Shown piece after piece: positions 37,401-49,960 of a stretch of DNA of 64,000 nt. The position numbers were made by a program, and so were the translations under genes. Within the stretch, counting starts at the first letter, position 1, and the number at the start of each line of letters is the position of its first letter. The notes beneath the pieces were generated by a model. The model did no database searches. It saw nothing but the letters and a program-made list of their open reading frames with translations, and had not been told where the DNA came from. The DNA comes from Piper betle (taxonomy: Eukaryota; Streptophyta; Magnoliopsida; Piperales; Piperaceae): contig JAURVB010012651.1 in assembly GCA_033002965.1 (NCBI GenBank), positions 96,336 to 160,335 of the forward strand, in the 5' to 3' direction.

Positions 37401-38479
37401 AATATTACTTTAAAATAGTAATATGAGTTTTATATATACATATATAAGTGCGGAATTTTTGCCCCGTGATCACGCTTAAGTGTCAAGTTAGATAATTGGG
37501 TTTGGTGGAACAAAAACGCCCTTGCCATGCAAAGAAATTGGGTGATAAAGATAAAAATATAAGAGTACTGCAAGCGAGGAAACACACGGGGATTTTTATG
37601 TAGTTCCTAAGGGTTTAACTTGAGTCTCTAAGTCAATTTATGGTGATTTGATAACTATAAATTAACTATTTCTTCTTTGATTTTTATCCTTTGCATAAAA
37701 TAATGAACTTTGCCGCCTCTAATCTGATTCGCCTTTGATAGCTTCAACTTCAATGCCTTGGTTTGTCTTTTTATTATTTTTAAATCTTAAACATAATTCC
37801 ACCACTGTGTCCGGAATATCCAAAAATAATAGGGTGGCAAGTTTCGTCTCAATCCAAGGTAGGAAAAGCCTTCAAATTATTTTTGAAGTGATAATAAATT
37901 GAACAGACCACTTCGGGATGTGTCAAAATAAAATAAATGATGAACCATACTGGGTGGTGTACATAGGCTTCAAGAAATGCTATATGTGTCGACTGCAAGT
38001 GGCGCACACTGTGCCAATTCTAATTGGGATCTTGGCGAGTCGTGGACGCGGTCTGGCTTTGCGGTCACTTCATTGGTCAGCTCCTCATGGTCACGAACAA
38101 GACAGACTTGAGGACACAATCAGCGATAAATGGGCCTGATGGACCCCATTGCACAGATGGTGCAATGACTTTGGGACTCCTGTGCGACATTCTTGACGGC
38201 TACAATTGATGGAGATCACTCAGATCAATAGGCAGTGGTAGGGGAAGTGGATCAGAGATGGTCTGACTTTAAAACCCGCGACCCAAGTTAGGGTTTTATA
38301 GTCAGAACAGATCCCGTTCGACTGTTATTTTCAGTAGAGGCAATTTCAGAACACGCGTACTGAGTCAAAGTCAGATGTGTGTTATGAGCCATAAGGGTCA
38401 TGTATACTCAAGTATATAATAATAATGTCAGCAATACAGTAGTAGAATAAGTTATCAGAGTATATGAGAGTATGCCGAA
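37401..38479. other. Unassigned intergenic DNA
   Basis: No supportable gene. Short open frames at 37918-38209 (60-73 codons) carry no family pattern. The GC-richer part at 37980-38300 may be a worn repeat. Confidence 0.4.
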
Positions 38480-41400
38480 TATTTTTTTCTTATTTTTAGT
38501 AGATCATAGAATTAGATTTAAGTCATTTATTGGGTTAGGACACATTATTTATTATTTTGGGAGGGGATGTCATTTGAGTTAGAGCATTAATATTTTATTT
38601 TATGGTATTTTATTATATTTTATTTTATATTTTTTGGAATTTATTTATTAGTATTGACTCGAGTCGAGAGCAAGTCAAGTTTAATTTACAAAATTGCCAT
38701 TGCCTTGTACCTCCCAATCCTTCCCTTCCTCCTAATGATCACCTCCACCTGACACCTCCCCTGCTTCACCATGCCGCTAATGACCGTCGCTGCTAGAGGC
38801 ATCACAACTGCCCCTCTGTGCCGTCATTGCCTTATCGTTGCCCATCCCTTCTTCCTCCTACCCTGTACGTCGACTACCACCCCTGTTTTCTTGTAGCGCC
38901 CCTTCCCTCTTCTCTACCCGGTTGCCCCTTTCTTCCCTAATTTGGTTGTCAACAACACCATCACCAGCGACCAATTCCAACTAATTTCCGGTCAAACTAC
39001 CTAGACCGCACCTAACCCCCTCATCCTTCCTTGTCAGCCAATTCCTAGTCACGATAGCCACTCCTCGGCACGGTTGGTCGCAACGGTTGTCGTCCATGTT
39101 GTCGCCAGTTCAAGTCCGAATCACTGTGAGACGCTTATCGCTTCTTAAATTTTATATTTTTAATTTATTTTTTATTATTATACATATCATTCATAATTTT
39201 TACAAATTATTCATATTTTTGTGAATATGTTGTTTTGAAATTTAGGGATAATTATCTATGGATTAATAAATTACATTATGAAATTTAGATTTGATAATGA
39301 TTAATGATACTTCGAATTATTTGATTAGGAAATTAAATATTTTATTGATGATGTTAAAATTTGTGAAGTTAGATATTAGGGTTATAATTGCATAGGTTAA
39401 TTAATTATTTGATTAGAAATTTAATTCAGAATGAGAATTGATATGAGATGAGGATAATTTAGAAATTGTGACATAGTCACCTAATTAAAAGTAATGATAA
39501 AAAGATTTTAAATTGTTAATTATTAATTTAAATAATTTGTTTATTGTTTGATATTGTTGTTAGTGTTATAGTAGTTATGATTATGTAATGAGTCAAATGC
39601 ATTCATTACATTCATGCATTATATAGTTAGAATTGGGCGTTAACATTTAGTTGTGATGTGTAGGTATGGAGTAGGAACTCACTGACTAGGCGTGTGGCCT
39701 CGTTTGGACTTCTACCAAGTCTATTTAGGACTCACACCTGGTTTATCGTTTATTCTTTCATAATTTATTTTACAGATTGCAGGATAATTTAAGTGGTGTT
39801 TTATCGGATCCCACTTAACTCGGACTATTTAATCAAATTATTTTCTCAATTAATAACCCTCGAAGATAAGACTCTTCGAGTCTGATTTCGAAAATAAGAT
39901 CCACCGCAAGTTGCCTTTGTGGCTATCATATTAAATCCCTTCTCAGGCCTATGTATAAATATATTAAGTTTTCAGTGAGACAAGAGATAGTGAAATCGAT
40001 CACAACGGGTTCTAAACTAGTGAGCGGGTTGTTACATTCCTGAGGGATCGTGACAACTCCATGTTATGAGTGTCGTCACACCCAAAGAAATATGGAGGTT
40101 TATGGGTACTATTTAGTATAGCGCACATCTATACATGCAGATAAAAGGGTTTTATAGGCGATTGCCTAAGAGTACTTGGCCTTCGTGCCCAGGGCCAGAA
40201 GATATATGGAGGAAAGGCGAGGGCTTAGGATATACTGGTAGCCCCAAGGGGCAGAAAAGAAACATGCAAAAATGTCAGTAAAAGGCATCAGTAAACCAAT
40301 TAGTTCAAGATGCTATTAGATCCGTGACCCAATGGTTCCCCATTAGATGCCCTTGTGAGAGTTCAACAAAAGATGCATATGATTTTCTTTAAAATAAGAG
40401 TCAACTCTCATTTGTCAGTTTGCTAAAATTATTTTTGGACCAATAACACTTGTCACTGACAATTTTCTATTATATATGTAGGTAAGGAGCAGGAGTCTAA
40501 TATATCAGACTGGACAAAAAATAATGACTACTATGGTCACACACAAAACCTAATGCAATATGTGTTTAGATTGCTGTGTTTTAATTATGATGTATCACTT
40601 ATCATATGCTATTTTATGATCAAGGGATAGTAATTTTGAGATTGATATAGTAATTGAAAATGATATCACAAATATGACAGATATAACAAAATTGACAAAT
40701 GAAATGAATAGATGGCTGAAGACCCAATTTGTGAGATCCCTCAACTTAGTCCCACATTTAATACCTACTGGGAGAAGATCCTTTTTTAAAAGTGGGAATG
40801 AAATATAGATCTTTAACTTGGTTAACCACTTTTGAAGAGATAATATAACCCATTACGTTGCATTTTGGGCTGGGTCATTTCAAATGATATAAGAGCAACC
40901 TAGTTCTGTGTTAGACGATGGGCTAAAGTAGGAACATTGGGTAAGGCTACCGGTCACGGGCCAGAGAAGAACGTGTGCTGAGGCTAACAACGGGCCAAGT
41001 ATAGGAATTTGGGGGATGAATTTTCTAAGGTGAGTAGATTGTGAGATCCGTCAACTTAGTCCCACATCTAATACCTATTGGGAGAAGATTCTATTTATAA
41101 GTGGGAATGGACTATAAATCTTTAACTTGGTTAATCACTTTTAAATAAATGACTTAGGCTCATTATGTTGCACTTTGGGCCAAGTTGTTACACAATTCAT
41201 ATTTTGTGATTTTGTTATTATGAAAACTATGGTGTGCTGGATATGAAGATTTTGTCTTGTTTGGTGATTTATAGATATATTTGATATTTGACAAGTTGGC
41301 CCCTTATTGTATTTTTAGGGAACACTCTGTCTATTTTGTTTTAGAAATTTTATTGATTTTATTGTGATTAGTTTTGTGTGTGAATTGTTTGTCATGTCAT

Positions 41401-41576
41401 TTACATACTATCCTGTTAGAGTTTCTTGCATCTCATGCATGCATAATGATAATTATCTTCCATCTTAAGATGCCGAAAGTAATTCCATTCGGGTTAGGTT
41501 TGGGTTAGCCGACTTAATCGGGTGACCTGTAACATTCCAGTTTGGTTCACGAGTAAGCTAGATTTAGGGTGTTACA
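38480..41576 (-). repeat. Dispersed repeat, copy A (inverted relative to copy B)
   Basis: Its minus-strand start at 41576 reads tgtaacaccctaaat. It matches the plus-strand copy starting at 44393 in many blocks, for example cgaccgg-type AT-rich pieces, 'catcttaagatg', 'taatcggg', and 39655-40330 against 45215-45965 ('actacctggcag'-like and 'gtgggatcc' blocks, 'caaggcaacttg' forms). No protein domain is seen. The TG start and family size suggest an LTR or non-autonomous retroelement, but I could not define the other end, which lies near 38480-38600. A TRIM element is nested in it at 40730-41192. 38700-39130 is a pyrimidine-rich block. Confidence 0.65.
40730..41192 (+). mobile_element. TRIM (miniature LTR retrotransposon), 463 bp
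   Basis: Two 153-bp direct repeats, 40730-40882 and 41040-41192, start tgtgagatcc and end in CA. They flank 157 bp of internal sequence. A 5-bp target duplication, CAATT, is exact at 40725-40729 and 41193-41197. A primer-binding site for initiator tRNA-Met follows the first repeat (tgatataagagc at 40885-40896, 10 of 12 matches). There is no coding capacity. These are the defining traits of terminal-repeat retrotransposons in miniature. It lies inside dispersed repeat copy A. The sequence does not look like the Cassandra family, which carries a 5S RNA-like part. Confidence 0.9.
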
Positions 41577-41923
41577 CCGACTGTCGGTGGCGATGTCGAC
41601 GGGCGGTGGTGTGGCCAAAAAGATTCAGCAGAACTACTCTTTGGATGGGCTTTATTGCCATATTCTGATGACGGTGGTGGATTACTGTGGCGAGACTCAA
41701 CTTTGGTTTGTAGCCAGTGACTAGTTGAATCCAGTGGAATCAGTATTGTGGCCTATGTTTATCGGACAAAGGTAGAAAAGTTGACGGTGTTCTGTTGATA
41801 CACTTTTCTGGTGGCCTTCTTTTGGGCGACTTAGGGCTCCTCTAGCAACTTGGGGCTCCTCTGGCGATGTCTCTCAACTTGGGTTTGTTGATAGATATGA
41901 GAGAAGTACAGTGGTGGTAGTGG
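41577..41923. other. Spacer between repeat copies
   Basis: GC-richer unclassified sequence. It contains an imperfect short tandem, 'ggggctcctct', at about 41830-41860. No gene is supported. Confidence 0.4.
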
Positions 41924-42560
41924 TGTAACATCTCCGTTTTAGTCCCATTAATCGAGCCGGAAATGCTACTGGTGACCGAATCGTTCGTTATTCTACTTGA
42001 TTCAGTTAAGCCGACTCGGATCTACCCTCAGTGTCTCAAGATGGTGATGCAAGCATACAATACATGGATAGGATGTTTAGGTTCTAACGTTGTTGTAGAT
42101 GCATGTAGTGATATGCAATCAACTATAAAACAAACCAAACAAATGAAAAGTTTAAAGAAAATAGCTATTTTTAAAATAAAACAGACAGAGTCATTCCTAA
42201 AAGTGCAATAAAGACCACCCTATCAACAATAAGCAGTATATATTTATATCAATAAAAATAGAAAATGAAATAGGGTGTCAATCGGCAGAGGTGTGGCAAT
42301 CGGAGGGATCGTTGAGGGTTTGGGGAGAACAAGGTCGGGGTGAGGTCTCAGGGGTAGTCTCGTAAATAAAAGTTGACTCAACTCCGACTCGAAACAAAAA
42401 TAATAACTAATTAGTAATAAATCCTAAAAAATCCAGAAAATAAGGAGAAATCCCATAAAATATAATACATACCATAACATCACAATGACATGTTCTATAA
42501 CTAAAAACCCACCCAAATTGCTCTATAACACGTCCTAATGCGTTATTCAACTTAAAAATA
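41924..42560 (+). repeat. Divergent third copy of the TGTAACA repeat family
   Basis: It starts tgtaacatctccg and keeps the same order of features as copy B in shortened form. Its 42360-42540 part matches 54640-54830 and the reverse complement of 38480-38700 (shared words include 'gttctat', 'aacccacc', 'acgcgtcctaa'/'acacgtcctaa', and 'ttgactc'). Confidence 0.55.
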
Positions 42561-43171
42561 ATTCTTCGATGAAATTAAAAAAAACTACATATTGTCATAT
42601 ACTCTGATAACTCATTTCTTATCATCTTTCTATCATTATCATCATATACTCAGGTACACCTAACCCTCATCTCTTGTAACCCACGGCTGGCCTTGACTCA
42701 ACACATGGTTCACGAAACTGACTCGACTCAAATCGACGGTTGAACTGACTGGTTTGCTAATGTAAAACTCTAACTCGAGTCATGATTTTTACAAGTGGCT
42801 TGGTAGGAAGCGGCCTGGTTTGGTCGGATGGTGGCTGACTGTAGCTTTTTTCTGGGCAGCACTTCTCTTGTAGCTTTTTCGGTAAGGATGGTTGTTGCCC
42901 ACGGTGGTTCTCGGCTGGGTTATGTTGGGGGCACTCAAGCTCCACATCGCCGGTCACGGAGGTCACTAGAGAGGGATCTTCGGCAAGGGGCTCCTCCCCT
43001 TCTGTTTTCTTCTTCTTTCCCACTTCTTTCTTCTCTTCTCTTTTCTCTGACCAAGCCCCCTTCGTCCTTCACTGCTTGGGTGTTTATAGAACTCTTAGCT
43101 TCCCAATTGGTTCCATGATTTAGGGTTCCCAATCCTCATCTATCTCCTCTTATCTTCATTTTTTCTTATCC

Positions 43172-43203
43172 CATCCACACCCCCCCACCCCACCCCACCC
43201 CAC
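43172..43203 (+). repeat. CCCCA-type microsatellite
   Basis: A short run of ccccac units in a pyrimidine-rich segment. It is followed at 43360-43460 by long T runs broken by single C or A bases. Confidence 0.8.
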
Positions 43204-43844
43204 GTTGTGAAACTACCATGATCAATTCCAGAAGTCATGTTCTAGAAGGAGGTAGACATGGGTATTAGACTTGAACACAAGCGGCATGTCATGTTTGTGC
43301 CTGTTCATCAGCCCCTTTGCCGATTTTTTGCAAGTTTGGAAAGAAGAATCAGCGAAATATAATTTGCATTTTTTCTTTTTTTCATCATTTTTTTTGTCAT
43401 TTTTTTCAAACTTTTTTTTGTTCCTTTTTCTTTTCCTTCAATTTTTTTTTTTGCATAGTATTATTTTCTTCTCAAGCCGAGGTGACCCCTATTGTGCGGT
43501 AACTACCCATTATCTTGATCTTGGAGAGCAACTTCTTCACTCAAAAAATGTGGTCTCCAAATTTAAACTTCCTTCATCTTGTTTCGAAGATCCTGGTGAC
43601 AATGATAGAACTTAGTAGGACAAATTCCTACAAAATCTCAATTGCGGCTTTTGAAACCTCAGCTTCAGATGTTAAGCTTCTTTGGCAACAACCTCACATT
43701 ATGCTTTTTTTCTTCCATGGTATGGAGGTAACCTTGTTCTTTTCAGGTGCCTCATACTAGTAGTTGAACTACACGCTATTTCTCTTTCAGCAGCAGTGTT
43801 TTTGATTGAAGCCCCTAACATCCATTCCAATGTCAAGTTCGATG
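43204..43844. other. T-rich and unassigned sequence
   Basis: Poly-T blocks at 43360-43460 generate open frames rich in Phe. No domain is visible. The part at 43540-43780 may be further worn sequence of the gene fragment that follows on the minus strand, but this is not shown. Confidence 0.4.
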
Positions 43845-44190
43845 GCTAGCTTGATTTCCTGGGTACCACAAATAAGTGAAGGCAAGGAATTGATCTTATG
43901 CTTGCACTAAGACATTATTGCTCCACAAGTGCATATGTTAAATCTTCATTAGTGGCGATTGTGATAAAGTACTTCAATCTTTCACCCGGTAACTAACACT
44001 TGATCATATAAGAGGTGCTGGTACCAAATGTAATTGAGATTTGGGAACCAATATCTGAATAAGAATAATCACGATCTACCACAACAAGTCGTGTGTCTCC
44101 TTTAATATAATCTCGCTTTCTTCCTTGTCTCATAATCTTTCCACCAAAGCTGCACAATACACGAAGCATTGATCTTCTATGTTGCAACAA
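43845..44190 (-). pseudogene. PB1-domain gene fragment
   Basis: On the minus strand the reading begins MLRVLCSFGGKIM, then KGDTRLVVVDRDYSYSDIGSQI, the typical start of a plant PB1 domain (basic cluster, FGGKI, TRLV). It continues past a stop or shift as ATNEDLTYALVEQ and an LHLFVVP end near 43850, matching the closing part of PB1 folds. PB1 domains mediate protein pairing in RAF-like kinases, NLPs and others. Only this domain is present, with at least one stop, so it is a captured or left-over piece. The parent gene cannot be named. Confidence 0.6.
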
Positions 44191-44392
44191 ATATGGAATC
44201 CTTAAATTACTCTTTGGACTGATAGCTTCTGAACAACATGTTGATCTCTAATTACTTCTTGAATCTTGAGCTTCGATTTGCCTAAGCTTCAAACTTGTGC
44301 AACAGTGGAGGTATAGGGAATCCTTTCTTCACTCCTTTGGTGGAAGTAGGTGAACCTCAATATCTTGAATCTTGGCTATTGTGATCTCTATG

Positions 44393-47000
44393 TGTAACAC
44401 CCTAAATTCGGTTCGTGCTCACGAACCAAACCGGAATGTCACAGGTCCCGATTAGGTTGATTAACCCGAACCCAACTCATGCAGATCTACTCTTGACATC
44501 TTAAGATGAAGACATTAATCGCTATGCATAGATAAATGCACAAAACCCTAACATGCTACTATATGGATAACATGGAAACCAATTTACACACCAACAACAA
44601 TTACAATTAAATTGACAAAATTTCTAAAACTAAATGGATAGAGTCTCCCTTAAAAGTGCAAGAAGGGTCAGTCTTTCAAAACAATATATACTAATGTATA
44701 TTTTATTTATATTTCTATTAGACATTTCATTCACATAGAATTCTAATTTGTTGTATAAATTATTCTGAATCTTAGGTCTTGACCCACCTATGTATTCTAT
44801 TTACATTTCACCTCAAATTATGGGTCGTTGTACGTATTCAACATCTAGATATACTGTACTGAAACATATATATATTAACTTGTCATCATTAGAAATTTTG
44901 TTATTGAAATAGATATCATATCACATCATATTATCATATCTCGCATTTCATCACATCATTCTTAATATAATGACATCATAAATAAAGTACTAAACATTCT
45001 ATCATCTAGCATTTGTGTGCAAAAGACATTACTATTCTTCCGCCCATTCTGGCACATCCAACTCATGATCATTGCCTACATATATTATAAAAACATGTCA
45101 GTAACAAGCGTCAGTAATTCAAAAAATAACTATATCAAACTGGCTATGAGAGTTAACCCTCATGTGAAGAAAAATATTTATATACTTCATCAGAACTCTC
45201 TAAAGGGCACCTATTGAGGAGCCGCCAAGCTGCATATCCGGTAGCATCCCTAACTGACTAGTCAACTGATGCCTCTTTTGATATTTTCTCATTTTATTTT
45301 CTGGTCCCTCAGGACTACCAGTATATCCTAGGCCCTCTCCTTTCCTATCTAATTCTCCTAGACTTGAGCACAAAGGCCGAGTACTCGCATGCAATCGCCT
45401 TTACAACCCTTTGAACCACAAGTCTGGACGTGCATTATACTTAACAGTACTCGTAAACCTCCACATTCTTCGCATGTGAGCAACTAAAGTGAGGAGTTAT
45501 CAAGATCCCTCGGGAATAAAACAACCCTCCCACTAATCCAGAGCCTATTATGACTGTCACGTGCACTTGCTCATGGTACATACGAGTTGGTTTCACCATC
45601 TCTTATCTTACTAAAAACTCAATAAAATCATATATATAGGCTTGGGAAGGGATTTATATAATAGGCTCAAAGGCAACTTGTGGTGGATCTCATTTTCAAA
45701 ATCATACTCGAAGGATTTCATCCTCCAGAGTTATTAATCAGGAAAACTATTCGACTAAATAGCTTGAGCTAAGTGGGATCCAATAAAATACCACTTAACA
45801 CGTCTTACAATTAGCAAAAATAAATCACGATTGAATAGAAGAATAAATCAGGGACGAGTCCTAAATGGACCTGGCAGAAGCTCTGAGTGTGTTCTCGCCC
45901 TTAGGTGGCGAGTTCCTACTTCGTACCTACACATCAAAACTAAATACTAACGCTCATTCGAATCATATGCTACATGAATGCAATGAACAACTATATAAAA
46001 TCACACTCAGTCAAACAAGGAACACAACAAAACATATGAAATTAGATAATACACCTGGTTACAAACATAACCTCAGTACTCATAATAACTTATCCCTAAC
46101 CATGAAAACCTAAGCTCTTATTACCTCTTTCTCACGCACCAACCTGGTAAGTGATGCATGCATACTAAATCCAAGTGCATCTACTCATCATCACATCATA
46201 TGAAACATGCAATGTCAATTACATCAAAATCTCAACCCAAGGCATCCAACCATGATTAGCACAAGATACTAGTATTAAATACACCAATTATAAATATATA
46301 ATACATAATTTATCAGATTATATTTACCTGTTAATATCTAGCTAGGTATTCCATTTATACCATTTCATGACATTTACACGACATTAAGAAGATGTGCATT
46401 ATAGTCGTATAATCAATTCATCAACTATTTACTGACTTACATGCTTTAATCTAATTCATCCTCATTGTATTTTATGATAATAAGATATTAATAATCAACC
46501 ATAACCTCCTTATTAGGGTCATAATAATCAAGTTATATGCAATTCTACCATTCCACCATCAACTCTTATTGCATCACAATTAATGAATACATCATGTTAA
46601 TTAATCACAGACCATGAATTCAATTTTAAATGAGGTATACCTAATGTTGGCGCTGGAAGCAGTGACGACGGTGACGGCAGCAATGGTTGCTGTTGTGGTT
46701 CGGCCAAGGGAGGATTTGGCTCGGCTAGGGCTGGAACTCGTGGTTAGGAAATGATGAGGCCTGACCAAAGCTGCACTGGTCGGCCTAAGACTGGCTAGGG
46801 GCGTGGTGGCCAGCAGCAGGCAGAAACACCGCAAATCTGTGACTATGACATGATGTGCTTCTACTGTGAGGAATGAAGGACGAGGAGGATAGCTTGGTGA
46901 GGAGGAGATGGCCGGAAGGAGATAACCCTGTCTAAGGGAGTGGTCGGCGGCGCAGCTCGCGGCAGCTGAGGCTATGGCTCAAAATAGCCCTGGCTAGAGC
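44393..47000 (+). repeat. Dispersed repeat, copy B
   Basis: It starts tgtaacaccctaaattcgg and is the inverted partner of copy A (38480-41576). The match is clear at 44393-44680 and 45215-45965. 46640-47000 is GC-rich and matches in style the pyrimidine-rich block of copy A. No coding capacity. The TRIM present in copy A is absent at the matching place. Its far end is uncertain because later insertions follow. Confidence 0.6.
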
Positions 47001-47696
47001 AGGAGGAGGCTGTGTAAGGGAAGTGTAAAGACCGTGGGAAAAAAAATTTTTTTCAACTCGGGCAGGGAAGGATTGAACGTTAGAGAATTAATATTAATTA
47101 TACTGTATTCTCTACCCGGTTAAATATTTTATTCTTTACCCGATTACCCGGTTAAAGGAATAAAATACGGGTGTTGGTGTGTTTCCACAAACCCTAGCCG
47201 TCATTTCATTTTATAAAGCACGTCCTCCACCCTAGCCTTCATTCGCATTCTCTTCTCCTCATCCTTACCGGTTGTCTTCTTCCTCGCTTAGGTATTCTTT
47301 CTATCTCCCTCTTCTTAATTTTCTTGCATACATATTTTAAGTTGATAATAAGCTGTATAATCGTGAGGATTAAAGTTTAAAAATTAACAAGAAAGAAACT
47401 AAAATTTGCCGACGAGTTCCCTGTTTCGGCGAGATGGGCAAGCACGGGCAAGCCTTGCCGGGAATCAGTGGCAATGGCCGTTCTGACGTCGGAAGATAAT
47501 CCCACTCTCTTCGTCGATCAGTGTAGGGTCAATCTCACGTGTGTAGATGCTGGTTGGGGGTGGTGAATGACCAAAAACAGAGGATGGAGGCAAAAACAAA
47601 GGTGACGGCGATGGGGGAAGAAATTCAACTGTCTTGGGTGGCGACGGGTTCCAATATGGCCGGGGAAGGTAGATAGGTGGTCGAGAGTGTCGAGGT
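47001..47696. other. Sequence between the repeat and the gypsy element, with a 5' UTR-like block
   Basis: 47185-47300 reads like a plant 5' leader: an aaaccctagcc box at about 47189-47199, a pyrimidine-rich stretch, and a possible donor gcttag|gtattc near 47292. No matching coding exon was found downstream, only a short frame after 47433. It may be a captured promoter or leader. The remaining GC-rich part is unassigned. Confidence 0.35.
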
Positions 47697-48436
47697 GACC
47701 ACAACGACAAACAAGTCAAAAGACTCGTCGTATGATGAATTATCAATGACTAATCTAATTAATTTCTCCCGAAATCTAATTAAACCTCATGATCTAAGAA
47801 ATAGGTGATCAATCTATTCTTAGCATTTAGAACATGATAATTCAAACGATCCGATTGAATAAAAGAGTAAGAGCTTGAAATGAATTCAATTAAATCATGT
47901 TAAGTTCCATTCTTCTCTAGAACGAAATATAAAGACTACTCCATAATAAAAATAGAAAACAATATAAAGAAAACAATATAAAGAAGAAACTAACTTTTAT
48001 TACGAAAGAGAAAGAAATTACAAAAACTAAAACTACTACTTCTACTACAATCTGAAGCCAAGAGATGAGATATGATCAACAACAAATGACCACCCCTTTA
48101 TATAGAAGTGGAGATACAAGAATTCGAAGAGGGTGTTCACAAATCGACGTAATCTAATTAATTATAATGTCCCTTTAAGTTTCCAACTGTTCGACTCCAT
48201 TGAACACCATACATTGTAGCCATTGGGTGGCGCCAAGTGTCATGACCAATCAAATCCAAAGCTTAATTTATTCATCTTTTTCTGCATTAAAACATCAAAG
48301 TTAAGCATATATAATAAAATATTAATTAACTAAAATAATAAAGTAAAATATTACTTAATTAATAATGTTTATACCCGAGAAGTACAAAATCATATTAAAA
48401 ACTTGGGTAAATATTGTATATTTTAAACACTTAACA
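47697..48436 (-). repeat. Truncated 3' LTR of the gypsy element
   Basis: Nearly identical to 53619-54344 (for example caagtcaaaagactcgtcgt at the inner edge and a ctcattcttctctagaacg-type block). The homology stops abruptly at 47697. The part equal to 53188-53618 is absent. Confidence 0.92.
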
Positions 48437-49960
48437 CACCCCCACACTTAAACTTTTGCACGTCCCGAGCAAAATATCATAACAAAGAAAATTTTACTAC
48501 ACAAAAATACTTAGTCCCCATTATGTTCTCATATGATTCTCAATCAAACCCTCAAGAGTCAACAAGATGTCAATCAAATCAGAAATTCCCTTTCATCAAT
48601 CACATCCAAAAGAAAGCTCTCTGTGTGTGTGTGATAGTCCATTGGCTTATCATTCTCATCTACAACCAAGAGAATACAATCAAGCACATGCTTAAATATG
48701 TTCACCTTTCGCTCCCATCTCCACTAATGTAGGCAATGCCAAATTAATGGAATCAATAGGTCTTTATAGGTTGTAACGGGGCCAGGGGCTAGGGACCAAA
48801 AATAGAATAGACAAGATAGAAAAATCAGAGGCTAATATGCACCCTAGAATTAAAAATCCTTTCTAAATCCTAACATACATGATTAGCAAATCCCCAAACA
48901 CCGTATCAATATGACACAAACTTCCTTAAATGTAGTATCGACTTGACCCAATATAAGAATTAACTTTGCTTTGATTTTCCATTGACTACCTGCTACTTTT
49001 CTTTTTTCTTTTATTTCAAACCAGTGGAAGACTATTGCTTCATCTTGTGTTTACTGGTGGAGGATCATTGCCTCATCTTTTCTTTTCTTTTTTTCTTCTT
49101 TTTTTTTACAAAGCAAAGTTCCAGGAAAGTCCACACAATCTACTCAATCACCACTTTATAACACGCAATGCCTTCCCCTATACTACTCAAAGTTTCATCC
49201 CTGTTAGAATTTAGAACGATTTCAAAATACTAGGGTGCTAGGACTCAAGCAGCAAGATATATTTTCAATAAAAAGGCCAAGGCTAAAATAAGGGTAATCA
49301 AACAAATATGTATAATAAAGGCCATGAAATTGTGTACAAAGGATAATTTATATTAGGTAGGCTTGAAGAAAGGCCCAGACTCATCAAAAGAAATGCCTAT
49401 ATCATTTTCCATCAACATGGCAAACCAAATATTTCGCCTCGAAAGTCGCTAGGGCAAATTCTAAAAGTCATGACCATCATGTACAATCCTTATTGCAAAA
49501 CATTCATTGAAATCATCTAAACCAAAGGATTGTGAAAATATTATAAGGTAGAGAACCAACTCTCGAATGCAATCTTTTACTCAGTTCATCCCTCATATCA
49601 ATTAATCAAGTTTTCCCAAGAAAGGTAAGACTAATTCACATGTATCTATCATTGAACCAAGAGACTAAAATACTATTGCATAATAAAATTTTTATACTAA
49701 ACTACACTATATATATGTATATCTAAATCTAAACATGAGTCAAGCATGAACAATATGCATAAAATTAAGGCATCACCCCCAAACTTAAACTAAACATTGT
49801 CCTCAAAAATAAAAATAAAGAAAAAGAAGTGAAAGAGAACTCCCTCATATCAATTAGTCGGTGGATGATTATCATGAATAACTGAATTTGCACTTGACCC
49901 ATTCTTGGGTTGCCTCCCAAGAAGCGCTTGGTTTAACGTCTACAGCCAGACGCCAAGTTC
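48437..49960 (-). other. Non-coding 3' part of the gypsy element
   Basis: It runs from the polypurine tract (minus strand agtgtgggggtg) to the integrase stop. No coding frame is supported. 'ttgggttgcctcccaagaag' at 49906-49925 is a motif commonly seen in this branch. T-rich and C/T-rich runs lie at 48960-49110. Confidence 0.7.
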
